This document shows, one piece after another, positions 25,216 through 35,438 of a DNA stretch of 64,000 bases; position 1 is the stretch's first letter, and every line of letters begins with the position of its first letter. The DNA comes from JAFASC01 sp036265935 (GTDB lineage: Bacteria > Pseudomonadota > Alphaproteobacteria > Rhizobiales > Beijerinckiaceae). A program made the translations under genes and the position numbers. The notes under the pieces were generated by a model, which was not told the origin of the DNA, searched no databases, and saw nothing but the letters and a program-made list of their open reading frames with translations. The stretch covers positions 14,641 to 78,640 of the forward strand of contig DATAOB010000011.1 of NCBI GenBank assembly GCA_036265935.1, read 5' to 3'.

Positions 25216-26180
25216 GCGAGGCATTGCGCCTCGACTCGATTGCACCAGGGCGTCCGCTGCTTGCCGGGATCGGATTATCCGCGCCCTCCAGCATTTCTCT
25301 GTTCGCGTTGCCTGCGCGGAGCCCCGCGCAAACGGCGCTGCCGCCCCGCCGCGCACGTCCTTCGAAAGTCGCCGACTTCGCCAGACGCCATGGCACTGCG
25401 CTCCTCGTCTTCTCGCTGATCGGAACCTCGATTGGCTATGGCGCGCTCCGCGGCGGCGGCTATGCGGCATTCATCGAGCAATACGGCACCCTGGCCGACA
25501 TCATCGCGAGAAACATCGGCTTTCCGATTTCCGCCGTCGCCATTAGCGGCCAGAGCGGTCTGACGGAATCGGAAGTGCTCGAGGCCTCTGGTATCAACTC
25601 CAGGAATTCACTCGCTTTCCTGAATGTCTCCGAGGTGCGCGACCGTTTGCGGGCGGTACCGCTCATCAAGGAAGCGAGCGTCCGCAAGCTTTACCCCGAT
25701 CAAGTGCAGATCGAGATCACCGAGCGCCAACCCTATGCGCTGTGGCAACAGGACGGACAGATTTCGGTCGTTGCCGCCGACGGCACTGTCATCGACACGA
25801 TGCGCGACGGACGCTTCCCCGATCTGCCGTTTGTCGTCGGCGAAGGCGCCAACACGCACCTTCCCGACTACCTTGCTCTGCTCACCAAGGCCGGCGACCT
25901 CAGGTCGAAAATCCGCGCCGGTATTTTTGTCAGCGAACGGCGCTGGAGCCTCAGCACCACAAGCGGCGTCGAGGTCATGCTGCCGGAGCAAAATCCGGAC
26001 GCCGCGCTCGCCGCGCTGGACTCGCTCGAGCGCAATGCGCGCATCCTCGAAAAGGATGTGATCTCGCTCGATCTGCGCCAGCCGGACCGCCTCGTCGCGC
26101 GCCTCTCCGAAGAAGCCGCCGCGCAGCGCGCCGACGCGCTCGGCAGCAAGCGCACGCGCGGCAAACCCGGACAGACGTGA
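25182..26180 (+). CDS. ftsQ: FtsQ, cell-division protein
   Basis: A 332-residue bitopic membrane protein. A basic proline-rich cytoplasmic head (about 70 residues) precedes one membrane helix near LLVFSLIGTSIGYGAL, then a POTRA domain (ISAVAISGQSGLTESEVLEA) and the FtsQ beta domain with LYPDQVQIEITERQPYALW. It bridges early and late divisome proteins in the periplasm. The start inside ddl gives the usual long head. Followed by ftsA after seven bases. Confidence 0.94.
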   Translation: MDGGGRFLRSLSEALRLDSIAPGRPLLAGIGLSAPSSISLFALPARSPAQTALPPRRARPSKVADFARRHGTALLVFSLIGTSIGYGALRGGGYAAFIEQYGTLADIIARNIGFPISAVAISGQSGLTESEVLEASGINSRNSLAFLNVSEVRDRLRAVPLIKEASVRKLYPDQVQIEITERQPYALWQQDGQISVVAADGTVIDTMRDGRFPDLPFVVGEGANTHLPDYLALLTKAGDLRSKIRAGIFVSERRWSLSTTSGVEVMLPEQNPDAALAALDSLERNARILEKDVISLDLRQPDRLVARLSEEAAAQRADALGSKRTRGKPGQT

Positions 26181-26187
26181 GCGCCGC

Positions 26188-27492
26188 ATGATCCCGCCAC
26201 GCCTCAAACCCCTCTCCGCCCGCAAGAGCACCATTCTGTCGGTGCTCGACGTCGGCACCAGCAAGATCGCCTGCCTGATCGCGCGGCTGATGCCGGTCGA
26301 ACCATCCGAGACGATGCGCGGCCGCACGCACCGCTGCCGCATCCTGGGCATCGGCCATCAGCGCTCGCGCGGCATGAAGGGCGGCCAGGTCATCGACATG
26401 GAGGAGACCGAGGCGGCAATCCGCGTTGCGGTCGACGCCGCCGAGCGCATGGCCGGCGTGCAGGTGGAAAGCATCATCGTCGCCGCTTCCGGCGGCAGGC
26501 TTTCGGGTCAGCATTACAAGGCCGAGATCGATGTCATCGGCGGCGCGGTGCGCGATGCCGATATTCATCGCGTGCTCGAAGCGTCGTGCGCGCGGACCTC
26601 GCGTCAGGGCCGCGCGGTGTTGCATTCGCTGCCGACCTCCTATTCGCTTGATGCAGCCAACCACATTCGCGATCCCCGCGGCATGATGGGCGAGCGGCTC
26701 GGCGCCGATCTGCTTGTGGCTAGCTGCGATACCGCGGCGGCGCGCAATCTCCTGCTTGCGGTCGAGCGCTGTCATCTCGGCATCGAAGCGCTGGTCGCAA
26801 GTCCCTACGCATCCGGTCTGTCGGTGCTGGTCGACGACGAGCCCGACATGGGCACGATCGTCGTCGACATGGGCGGCGGCACGACATCGATCGCGCTTTT
26901 CTCCGGCGGCGTTCTGGCGCATCTCGACGCCTTCGCGGTCGGCGGCCACCACATCACGATGGATATTGCGCGCGGGCTGAACGCGCGGCTTGCCGATGCC
27001 GAGCGCATGAAGACGCTCTACGGCAGCGCGATTTCGTCGCCTTCCGACGATCGCGAGACGATCAGCGTCGAACAGGCGGGGGAAGAAAGCGGCCACCCCG
27101 TCCATCTGCCGAAATCGCACCTCATTCGCATCATCAAGCCGCGCGCCGAAGAGATTTTGGAGCTGGTGCGCGATCGTCTCGACCGCGCCGGTTTCCCGGC
27201 AGCCGCGGGTCGGCGCATCGTTCTCACCGGCGGTGCGAGCCAGCTCACCGGCCTGCCCGAAGCTTGCCGGCGCATTCTCTCAGGTCAGGTCCGCCTCGGC
27301 CGCCCGGTCGGCATCCAGGGCCTGCCGGATTCGGCAAAGAGTCCCGGCTTCGCCGCCGCCGTGGGATTGACGATCTATCCGCAATTCGCGGCCTACGAAC
27401 ATTTCGAACCGAACCGGCAGGCAAACCTGAAGGCGACAGGAACAGACGGATACATCGCTCGCGTCGGGCGATGGCTGAAGGAAAGTTTCTAA
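26188..27492 (+). CDS. ftsA: FtsA, actin-like divisome protein
   Basis: A 434-residue ATPase that tethers FtsZ to the membrane. Actin-fold motifs are ILSVLDVGTSKIACLIA (phosphate 1), VVDMGGGTTSIALFSGG (phosphate 2) and IVLTGGASQLTGLPE (adenosine). The 1C subdomain includes the GHQRSRGMKGGQVIDMEE signature. The C-terminus ends in an amphipathic basic stretch, IARVGRWLKESF, which is the membrane-targeting helix. Fifteen bases separate it from ftsZ. Confidence 0.96.
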   Translation: MIPPRLKPLSARKSTILSVLDVGTSKIACLIARLMPVEPSETMRGRTHRCRILGIGHQRSRGMKGGQVIDMEETEAAIRVAVDAAERMAGVQVESIIVAASGGRLSGQHYKAEIDVIGGAVRDADIHRVLEASCARTSRQGRAVLHSLPTSYSLDAANHIRDPRGMMGERLGADLLVASCDTAAARNLLLAVERCHLGIEALVASPYASGLSVLVDDEPDMGTIVVDMGGGTTSIALFSGGVLAHLDAFAVGGHHITMDIARGLNARLADAERMKTLYGSAISSPSDDRETISVEQAGEESGHPVHLPKSHLIRIIKPRAEEILELVRDRLDRAGFPAAAGRRIVLTGGASQLTGLPEACRRILSGQVRLGRPVGIQGLPDSAKSPGFAAAVGLTIYPQFAAYEHFEPNRQANLKATGTDGYIARVGRWLKESF

Positions 27493-27506
27493 GAAGAGGT
27501 CAAGCG

Positions 27507-29198
<1,692 letters not shown>

Positions 29199-29221
29199 TC
29201 TCAACCGCTCTTTGTCTTAAG

Positions 29222-29248
29222 GGCCCGCACATTGTTGCGGGCCTTTTT
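29222..29248 (+). terminator. Intrinsic terminator after ftsZ
   Basis: An 8-bp perfect stem GGCCCGCA/TGCGGGCC (29222-29229 with 29236-29243), six-base loop, followed by five T. It ends the ddl-ftsQAZ transcript, so lpxC needs its own promoter or readthrough. Confidence 0.93.
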
Positions 29249-29373
29249 CTTTGAGGGGGATCGATCTGCGTGCGCTTGTAAGATTCTGTAACAAAGCGTG
29301 ATTTGGCCGGCTTGATCGGCGCGGCTTATTTTCGGCAGCCCGACTTCGGCAGGCGCGCCGCGCACGAGCTTTC

Positions 29374-30318
29374 ATGTTTCAGCTTTTGGACGAGCTCGGC
29401 TCCCCCACTCCGCGCGTGCTCGGCGCCGTAGCGCAAACAACGCTGCGCCGATCCGTTGTGTTGCACGGTGTCGGAGTGCACACCAATGTGCCGGCGCGTT
29501 TGACGCTGCATCCTGCCCCGGCGAGCACCGGCATCACGTTTCAGCGCGAGGGCAGATTGCCGCTCGCGGCGCGTTGCGAAAATGTGGTCGACACCATGTT
29601 GCGCACGGCGCTCGGTGATGCAAAGGGCGGCACCGTAAACACGGTCGAGCATTTGCTATCCGCCTGTGCCGGCATGGGTGTCGATAACTTACGAGTCGAG
29701 ATCGACGGGCCGGAATTGCCGGCCTTCGATGGATCGGCGGCCGCTTTCGCGCACGCAATCGATGCTGCCGGAATAGTCGAAGAGTCGCACGCGCGCCATT
29801 GTCTTAAGGTGCTGAAACCGGTGCACGTTCACGAGGGCGTCGCGTTCGCCGAATTCCTTCCGGCGGAACACGGCTTGACGCTCGACATCGAAATCGATTT
29901 CGCCGACCCGGTGATCGGCCGTCAGCGCAAAATCTTAGGCGTCGATCCCGGTACGTTTCGCCGTGAAGTGTCGCGCGCCCGCTCCTTTGGGTTCCTACGC
30001 GATCTTGCGCATCTGCAAGCAGGTGGGCTGGCGCTTGGCGCCTCGCTCGACAACACAGTGGCACTCCTCGAAGACGCGGTTCTCAACCCGGAGGGCTTGC
30101 GATTCCCCGACGAATGCGTCCGCCATAAAATGCTCGACGCGCTCGGCGATCTCGCACTTGCCGGGCCGCCGATTATAGGGATTTTCCGCTCCTATCGCGG
30201 CGGCCACGCGCTGAATGTCGCAGCGGTTCGAGCGCTCCTGTCCGATCCTTCCTGTTTTGCGGTCGAGCGCGCGAGAGGCGTCGAATTCGAGTGTGACATT
30301 CCTGCCGCGCTCGTCTGA
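29374..30318 (+). CDS. lpxC: LpxC, UDP-3-O-acyl-N-acetylglucosamine deacetylase
   Basis: A 314-residue zinc enzyme for the first committed step of lipid A synthesis. Visible are GTVNTVEHLLSACAGMGVDN with a zinc histidine, IDGPELPAFDGSA, SRARSFGFLRD, and FPDECVRHKMLDALGDL plus the late FRSYRGGHALN with catalytic histidines. It follows ftsZ as usual in the order. The 175-base gap upstream contains the ftsZ terminator. Confidence 0.96.
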   Translation: MFQLLDELGSPTPRVLGAVAQTTLRRSVVLHGVGVHTNVPARLTLHPAPASTGITFQREGRLPLAARCENVVDTMLRTALGDAKGGTVNTVEHLLSACAGMGVDNLRVEIDGPELPAFDGSAAAFAHAIDAAGIVEESHARHCLKVLKPVHVHEGVAFAEFLPAEHGLTLDIEIDFADPVIGRQRKILGVDPGTFRREVSRARSFGFLRDLAHLQAGGLALGASLDNTVALLEDAVLNPEGLRFPDECVRHKMLDALGDLALAGPPIIGIFRSYRGGHALNVAAVRALLSDPSCFAVERARGVEFECDIPAALV

Positions 30319-30412
30319 AATGCTCTAGTCTTTCCCCTAAGCGGGCGCGGCTTCGCCACAATTGCCCGCCAACGTCCTCACCGCCGGATGGCATCAAGCG
30401 GCTGTTCCGAGC

Positions 30413-30438
30413 GGGAGAGGCTTGTCCTCTCCCATTTT
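30413..30438 (+). terminator. Probable terminator after lpxC
   Basis: A perfect 8-bp stem GGGAGAGG/CCTCTCCC (30413-30420 with 30426-30433), five-base loop, followed by ATTTT. The T-tract is short, so termination may be partial before bamD. Confidence 0.75.
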
Positions 30439-30479
30439 AACGCGGAGCCGCCGCGTATCCCGTCGACGAGTTTCGCCGC

Positions 30480-31403
30480 ATGCTGGATCTTGATTTGAAC
30501 ACCTCAAACCCTGCCCCGAAAATCGCAAATCCTGCCCGTTTCCTGTCCGGAGCGCTTGCCGCCGGGGCGGTCGTCGGGCTGGCGCTCGGCCTCTCCGCTT
30601 GCTCGGCGGTCGACAATATTCCAGGCATTTCGAGCCTGTTCGGCGGCGAGAAATACGAGACGAAGATTCTTCCGGATATCCCGGCCGACGATATCTACAA
30701 CCAGGGCCTCGCCCGGCTGCACAAGAAAGATTACACCGCGGCGGGGAAGAGCTTCGCCGATCTCGAAAAGCAATATCCGTACTCGCAATGGTCGCGGAAG
30801 GGTCTGATCATGACGACCTTCTCGCAATACGAGGACGGCAAGTACGAGGACGCAATCGCCTCGGCCAACCGCTATGTCAGCCTCTATCCGTCGTCGCCGG
30901 AGACGCCGTACGCGATTTATCTCGCAGGCATGTCCTATTACAACCAAATCCCCGACGTGGCGCGCGATCAGGAGCGGGCCGAGAAGGCACTCGCCTATTT
31001 CAATCAGATCGTCGAGAAATTCCCGCAGTCGGAATATGTGACCGACGCGAAGTTCAAGATGCAGGTCGCCCGCGACCAGCTCGCCGGCAAGGAAATGACC
31101 ATCGGCCGCTTCTATATGCAGCGGCGAAATTGGACGGCGGCGATCAACCGCTTCCGCGACGTGCTCGGCAAATATCAGATGACGCGCCACACCGAGGAGG
31201 CGCTCTATCGCCTGACCGAAGCCTATCTGGCGCTCGGGATCACCAGCGAAGCGCAGACGGCGGCTGCAATCCTCGGCCACAACTATCCCGATTCCCAGTG
31301 GTACAAGGACGCTTTCGCGCGCCTGCAGACCGGCGGCTTCTCGCCCGAGGAGCACTCGGACTCCTGGATTTCCAAGACTTTCAAGAAGGTCGGATTGGGT
31401 TAG
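30480..31403 (+). CDS. bamD: BamD, outer-membrane protein assembly lipoprotein
   Basis: A 307-residue lipoprotein of the BAM complex, which inserts beta-barrel proteins. The signal peptide ends in a lipobox, GLSACSAV, putting the acylated cysteine near residue 41. Five TPR-like repeats follow (for example YNQGLARLHKKDYTAAGKSF and PYSQWSRKGLIMTTFSQYED). The N-terminal extension before the hydrophobic stretch is longer than usual, and a later start cannot be excluded. It sits between lpxC and recN as in relatives. Confidence 0.94.
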   Translation: MLDLDLNTSNPAPKIANPARFLSGALAAGAVVGLALGLSACSAVDNIPGISSLFGGEKYETKILPDIPADDIYNQGLARLHKKDYTAAGKSFADLEKQYPYSQWSRKGLIMTTFSQYEDGKYEDAIASANRYVSLYPSSPETPYAIYLAGMSYYNQIPDVARDQERAEKALAYFNQIVEKFPQSEYVTDAKFKMQVARDQLAGKEMTIGRFYMQRRNWTAAINRFRDVLGKYQMTRHTEEALYRLTEAYLALGITSEAQTAAAILGHNYPDSQWYKDAFARLQTGGFSPEEHSDSWISKTFKKVGLG

Positions 31404-31450
31404 ACCGCGGCCGCCGCGGCTCCTGGTGCCGGCAAGTCGCGAAAGTAGTT

Positions 31451-31468
31451 GCGGATCGAGAGGTCCGC
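31451..31468. repeat. Short hairpin repeat, GCGGA(T/C)C type
   Basis: GCGGATC and GGTCCGC (one G-T pair) around a four-base loop, in the bamD-recN gap. The surrounding 36 bases resemble the segment at about 51229-51264, where the stem is GCGGACC/GGTCCGC, so this may be a small dispersed element. Confidence 0.5.
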
Positions 31469-31519
31469 GGTCCAGTGCTCCACTTTTGCTGAGGCCGGCG
31501 TAACGCTACGATCGCGTCG

Positions 31520-33190
31520 ATGCTCGTCCAGCTCGCGATCCGCAACATCGTCCTCATCAACCACCTCAACCTCCCCTTCGGGCCGGGGCTGACGGTGCTC
31601 ACCGGCGAGACCGGCGCCGGCAAGTCGATTCTGCTCGACGCGTTCGCGCTCGCGCTCGGCAGCCGCAGCGACGGATCGCTGGTGCGCGCCGGCGAGGCGC
31701 AGGGCCAGGTGACCGCCGTCTTCGATCTCCCGGCCGATCATCCGGCGCGCCGTGCGGCGGCGGCGCAGGACATCGCGATCGACGGCGATCTCATCTTGCG
31801 CCGCCTGCAATTCGCCGACGGGCGCACTCGCGCCTTCGTCAACGATGAGCCGGTCAGCCTGCAGGCGATGCGCGCCATCGCGCAGAAGATCGTGGAGATC
31901 CACGGCCAGCACGACGAGCGCGCGCTCGTCGAGCCGGCGAGCCACCGCGCGCTTGTCGATGCCTATGGCGGCCTACGCGACGAGGGACAAGCGGTACGTG
32001 CGGCACATCGTTTGCTGCGCGCCGCGCGCGACATGTATGCGGCCGAACAGGCGCGCGTCGAGAAAGCGCGTTCGGAGGCGGATTTCTTGCGCCATGCCCA
32101 TGACGAGCTCGCCAAGCTCGCGCCGAGCAACGACGAAGAGGAGTGGCTTGCCGAACGCCGCACCCTGATGATGCAGGCGGAAAAAATCGTCGCCGATCTT
32201 CGGGATGCGCAAGAGGCGATCGCCGGCGAGAGCTCGGCGGTTGCCGGCCTCGGCGGCGTGATGCGCCGTCTCGAGCGCCGGCGCGCGCAGGCGCCCACCC
32301 TCATCGATCCCGTCGTGAAAGCGATCGACGCGACGCTCGTTGCGCTCGATGGCGCGCAAGCCGCGCTCGAGACGGCCTTGCGCGAAACAGCCTTCGAGCC
32401 GGGCGAGCTCGAGCGCGTCGAGGAGCGGCTATTTGCCTTGCGTGCAGCCGCGCGGAAACATGGCACCAGCGTCGATCAGCTGCCGGCGCTGGCAGAGAAA
32501 TTTGCCGCCGATCTTGCATCGATCGAGGCCGGCGAAGCGCGATTATCGGAGCTCAAAGCTGCGGCGGATTCGGCGAGCGAAGCGTATCACGCGGCTTGCG
32601 CCACTTTGTCCAAAGCGCGCGCTGCTTCTGCCGCGCGCCTCGACAAGGCTGTTGCCAAGGAACTGCCGCCGCTGAAATTGCAAGGCGCGAAATTCTCGAC
32701 CGATCTCGCCCGCGACGAAAGCGCCGATTCCACCGACGGCTACGACCGCGTCGAATTTCGCGTGCAGACCAATCCCGGCGCGCGTCCAGGCCCGCTGATG
32801 AAGGTCGCATCCGGCGGCGAGCTCGCGCGTTTCATGCTGGCGCTGAAGGTCGTCGTCGCCGATCGCGGCTCGGCGCCGACGCTGGTTTTCGACGAAATCG
32901 ACACCGGTATCGGCGGCTCGGTTGCCGATGCGATCGGTCAGCGGCTCGCGCGACTCGCAAGCGGTGTGCAGGTGCTGGCGGTCACGCATGCGCCGCAAGT
33001 CGCGGCCCGTGCGGATGCGCATTTGCGTATCGATAAGGCGCCACTCAATGGCGGCAAGACAGTGGTGACCCGCGTCGCCGTGCTGGATCCCGACGAGCGC
33101 CGCGAAGAGATCGCGCGCATGCTCGCCGGCGCGACGATTACCGATGAGGCCCGCGCCGCCGCCGGCCGGCTGCTCGCCGAAGCGAGCTGA
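31520..33190 (+). CDS. recN: RecN, SMC-like DNA repair ATPase
   Basis: A 556-residue protein for double-strand-break repair. Walker A GETGAGKSILLDAFALALG lies near residues 31-49, a central coiled coil with Ala/Glu/Arg-rich heptads spans about 170-370, and the C-terminal half has the signature KVASGGELARFMLALK and Walker B TLVFDEIDTGIGGSVAD. It follows bamD as in other Hyphomicrobiales, but the next gene is a LigD polymerase domain rather than the usual ligA. Confidence 0.96.
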   Translation: MLVQLAIRNIVLINHLNLPFGPGLTVLTGETGAGKSILLDAFALALGSRSDGSLVRAGEAQGQVTAVFDLPADHPARRAAAAQDIAIDGDLILRRLQFADGRTRAFVNDEPVSLQAMRAIAQKIVEIHGQHDERALVEPASHRALVDAYGGLRDEGQAVRAAHRLLRAARDMYAAEQARVEKARSEADFLRHAHDELAKLAPSNDEEEWLAERRTLMMQAEKIVADLRDAQEAIAGESSAVAGLGGVMRRLERRRAQAPTLIDPVVKAIDATLVALDGAQAALETALRETAFEPGELERVEERLFALRAAARKHGTSVDQLPALAEKFAADLASIEAGEARLSELKAAADSASEAYHAACATLSKARAASAARLDKAVAKELPPLKLQGAKFSTDLARDESADSTDGYDRVEFRVQTNPGARPGPLMKVASGGELARFMLALKVVVADRGSAPTLVFDEIDTGIGGSVADAIGQRLARLASGVQVLAVTHAPQVAARADAHLRIDKAPLNGGKTVVTRVAVLDPDERREEIARMLAGATITDEARAAAGRLLAEAS

Positions 33191-33199
33191 GGCCCGCCG

Positions 33200-34081
33200 A
33201 TGGCTGCACGCGACGAAATCGAAATCGCCGGCGTGCGGCTGACAAGCCCGGACAAAGTGCTCTATCCCGAGCAGGGCATCACCAAGCGCGACCTCGCAAA
33301 TTACATGGTGGCGGTCGGCGACTGGATGCTGCCGCACGTCGCGAAACGGCCGATCACGCTGGTGCGCTGTCCGACCGGGCGGCAAAAGAAATGCTTTTAC
33401 CAGCGCCATGCCGGCTCCGGCGTACCGAAGGAGCTCGGCGAGATCGCCGTGCCCGGGTTCGAAGAGCCCTATCTTTTCGTGCGCGACGTGCGCGGGCTGA
33501 TCGCGCTTGTGCAGATGGGCGTGCTCGAAATCCATCCCTGGGGCGCAACGAACGACCGGCCCGATCGTCCCGACCGGATGATTTTCGATCTCGATCCGGG
33601 CGAGGGACTCGCCTTTGCCGATGTCGTTGCGGCGGCGCGCGAGGTGCGCGCGATGCTCGACTCGATCAAGCTCACGAGCTTTTTGAAGACGACCGGCGGC
33701 AAGGGCTTGCATCTCGTTGTGCCAATCGCCCGCCGCTACGATTGGCAAGAGGTGAAGGCTTTCGCGCGGCGTGCAGCCGACCGGCTCGCGAAAGAGAAAC
33801 CCGAGCGCTATCTCATCCGCATGTCGAAGGCGGAGCGGCGCGGACGCATCCTCATCGACTATTTACGCAACGATCCGACCTCGACAGCGATTGCGCCCTA
33901 TTCGACGCGCTCGCGTGAAGGCGCGCCGGTGGCGACGCCACTCGCCTGGGAAGAACTCAACGAGAAGCTCGATCCCAAGGCTTTTAACGAGAAAACGGTG
34001 CCCGGGCGCGTGAAGACGCTCAAAAGCGATCCGTGGAAGGACATCGGCGCGGTGAAGCAGACGTTGCCGAGCAAAGTTTAA
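33200..34081 (+). CDS. ligD: Stand-alone LigD polymerase (POL/PE) domain
   Basis: A 293-residue AEP-family polymerase of bacterial non-homologous end joining. Family motifs are SPDKVLYPEQGITKRDLANY, EIHPWGATNDRPDRPDRM, the catalytic IFDLDPGEG, FLKTTGGKGLHLVVPI and GRILIDYLRNDPTSTAIAPY. The ligase and phosphoesterase domains of full LigD are missing, and no ku gene is in the window. It begins nine bases after recN, so may be cotranscribed with it. It could act in end filling or primer synthesis with a separate ligase. Confidence 0.9.
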   Translation: MAARDEIEIAGVRLTSPDKVLYPEQGITKRDLANYMVAVGDWMLPHVAKRPITLVRCPTGRQKKCFYQRHAGSGVPKELGEIAVPGFEEPYLFVRDVRGLIALVQMGVLEIHPWGATNDRPDRPDRMIFDLDPGEGLAFADVVAAAREVRAMLDSIKLTSFLKTTGGKGLHLVVPIARRYDWQEVKAFARRAADRLAKEKPERYLIRMSKAERRGRILIDYLRNDPTSTAIAPYSTRSREGAPVATPLAWEELNEKLDPKAFNEKTVPGRVKTLKSDPWKDIGAVKQTLPSKV

Positions 34082-34094
34082 ACGACGACGCGCC

Positions 34095-34634
34095 TTAATT
34101 GTTTTCCTCGGCAATCTCCGCAAACGGATCGCTCGCCACCACAATCCGGCCGCCCTCCACATCAACGACCGGCACCAGCGCGCGCGTGAATGCGAGCATC
34201 GCCGTCGTCTGATCCGCCGCATCCGTCGAAGGCGCGATTTCCAGGATATCGCCCGCACCGAAATTGTGCACGGCGACCACACTGCCGAAGACGCGGCCAT
34301 GATCGTCCTCGACGCGCGAGCCGATCAGGTCGGCGTGGTAGAACTCTCCTTCATCGGGTGCCGGCAGCGCATCGCGGGATACGAATAATTCCGTGCCGTT
34401 CAAAGCTTCCGCCGCATTGCGATCTGAAATCCCGTTGACGCGCGCGACCAACAAGTCCTTGCCGATCGGCCGCAGCGCTTCAATCATAAAATGCCGCGTG
34501 CCGCTCTCGTCTTGCAGCGGACCGTATATCCCGATCGCAGCGGGATTGGCGGTGAAAGATTTCAGCCGCACCTCGCCGCGAATGCCATGCGCGGCGCCAA
34601 AGGCGCCGACCAAAATTTTTGAGCTGCCGGTCAC
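34095..34634 (-). CDS. rimM: RimM, 16S rRNA processing factor
   Basis: A 179-residue 30S maturation factor. The N-terminal barrel shows ILVGAFGAAHGIRGEVRLKSF and the PRC-barrel shows FYHADLIGSRVEDD and FGAGDILEIA. The start is a GTG at 34634, preceded in frame by a TAG. Normally it lies between rpsP and trmD; here it is 27 kb from rpsP (61681), next to DUF1178. It converges on the LigD-domain gene. Confidence 0.95.
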   Translation of the reverse strand: MTGSSKILVGAFGAAHGIRGEVRLKSFTANPAAIGIYGPLQDESGTRHFMIEALRPIGKDLLVARVNGISDRNAAEALNGTELFVSRDALPAPDEGEFYHADLIGSRVEDDHGRVFGSVVAVHNFGAGDILEIAPSTDAADQTTAMLAFTRALVPVVDVEGGRIVVASDPFAEIAEENN

Positions 34635-34646
34635 CGCTGCGCGCAG

Positions 34647-35135
34647 CTAATTGCGCTCGTCCGGTAATGTCGGGATCGGGAGTACGCCGATGCCCTCGTC
34701 GATGAGCGCCCTTGCCTCTTCCGCGGTCGCCTGGCCGCGGATCGGCTGCTCCGGCGTGTCGCTGTCGTGGATACGGCGCGCCTCTTCCGGAAAACGCGAG
34801 CCGACGTCGACCGTCGTCTCCATGATTTTCGTGTGCAATTCGCGCATCATGCTGCGCAACGCCGCGTGCTTCTCGTCAATAAGCGCGACCGGGCGCTTTT
34901 CCTCCGCCAGCTTCGGCGCTTCGTCTTGAGCGGGCGTCTCCGGCGACGGCAATGCCGGCCGGGCGAGGTCCGTGCGCGCCACGCGCGGCGACATGATCGC
35001 CTTCGTCACATGCACGGAGTCGCAAAACGGACAGACAACCAATCCGCGCTCGGATTGCTGATCGAAGGCGACGCTGTTTGCAAACCAGCTGTCGAATTCG
35101 TGCGCGTTGTCGCAGATGAGCGAATAGACGATCAT
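34647..35135 (-). CDS. DUF1178 family protein
   Basis: A 162-residue conserved protein of unknown function. It begins MIVYSLICDNAHEFDSWF and has a CPFC zinc-knuckle-like pair with the earlier cysteine and histidine (ICDNAHEF), so it may bind zinc. The C-terminal IMETTVDVGSRFPEEARRIH and ATAEEARALIDEGIGVLP are family-typical. It lies between grxC and rimM on the same strand, within 10-12 bases of each, so the three are probably one transcript. Confidence 0.9.
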   Translation of the reverse strand: MIVYSLICDNAHEFDSWFANSVAFDQQSERGLVVCPFCDSVHVTKAIMSPRVARTDLARPALPSPETPAQDEAPKLAEEKRPVALIDEKHAALRSMMRELHTKIMETTVDVGSRFPEEARRIHDSDTPEQPIRGQATAEEARALIDEGIGVLPIPTLPDERN

Positions 35136-35144
35136 CTCGACCGC

Positions 35145-35402
35145 TTATGCCGCGAGCAATTCATCGAGCTTTCCGTCCGCATCGAGATCATAGAGATCGT
35201 CGCAACCGCCGATATGTTTGTCGCCGATGAAAATCTGCGGAACCGTCGAGCGCCCGCCGGCCCGCGCCGCCATCTTCACCTGGCGGGCGCGATCGCCGTC
35301 GACGGAGATTTCATCAAACGCTGCGCCCTTCTTTTTCAGAAGGTCCTTGGCGGCATGACAATAGGGGCAGGTGCTTTTCGTATAGATCGTAACTTTTAGC
35401 AT
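35145..35402 (-). CDS. grxC: GrxC, dithiol glutaredoxin
   Basis: An 85-residue glutaredoxin with the CPYC active site at residues 12-15 and the glutathione-binding STVPQIFIGDKHIGGCDDL. It reduces disulfides and glutathione mixed disulfides in the cytoplasm, and could supply electrons to ArsC. It is of normal length and precedes the DUF1178 gene by nine bases. Confidence 0.96.
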   Translation of the reverse strand: MLKVTIYTKSTCPYCHAAKDLLKKKGAAFDEISVDGDRARQVKMAARAGGRSTVPQIFIGDKHIGGCDDLYDLDADGKLDELLAA

Positions 35403-35438
35403 GACCCGATTCCGGCACTCGCGGTCTATATCGGGTCG

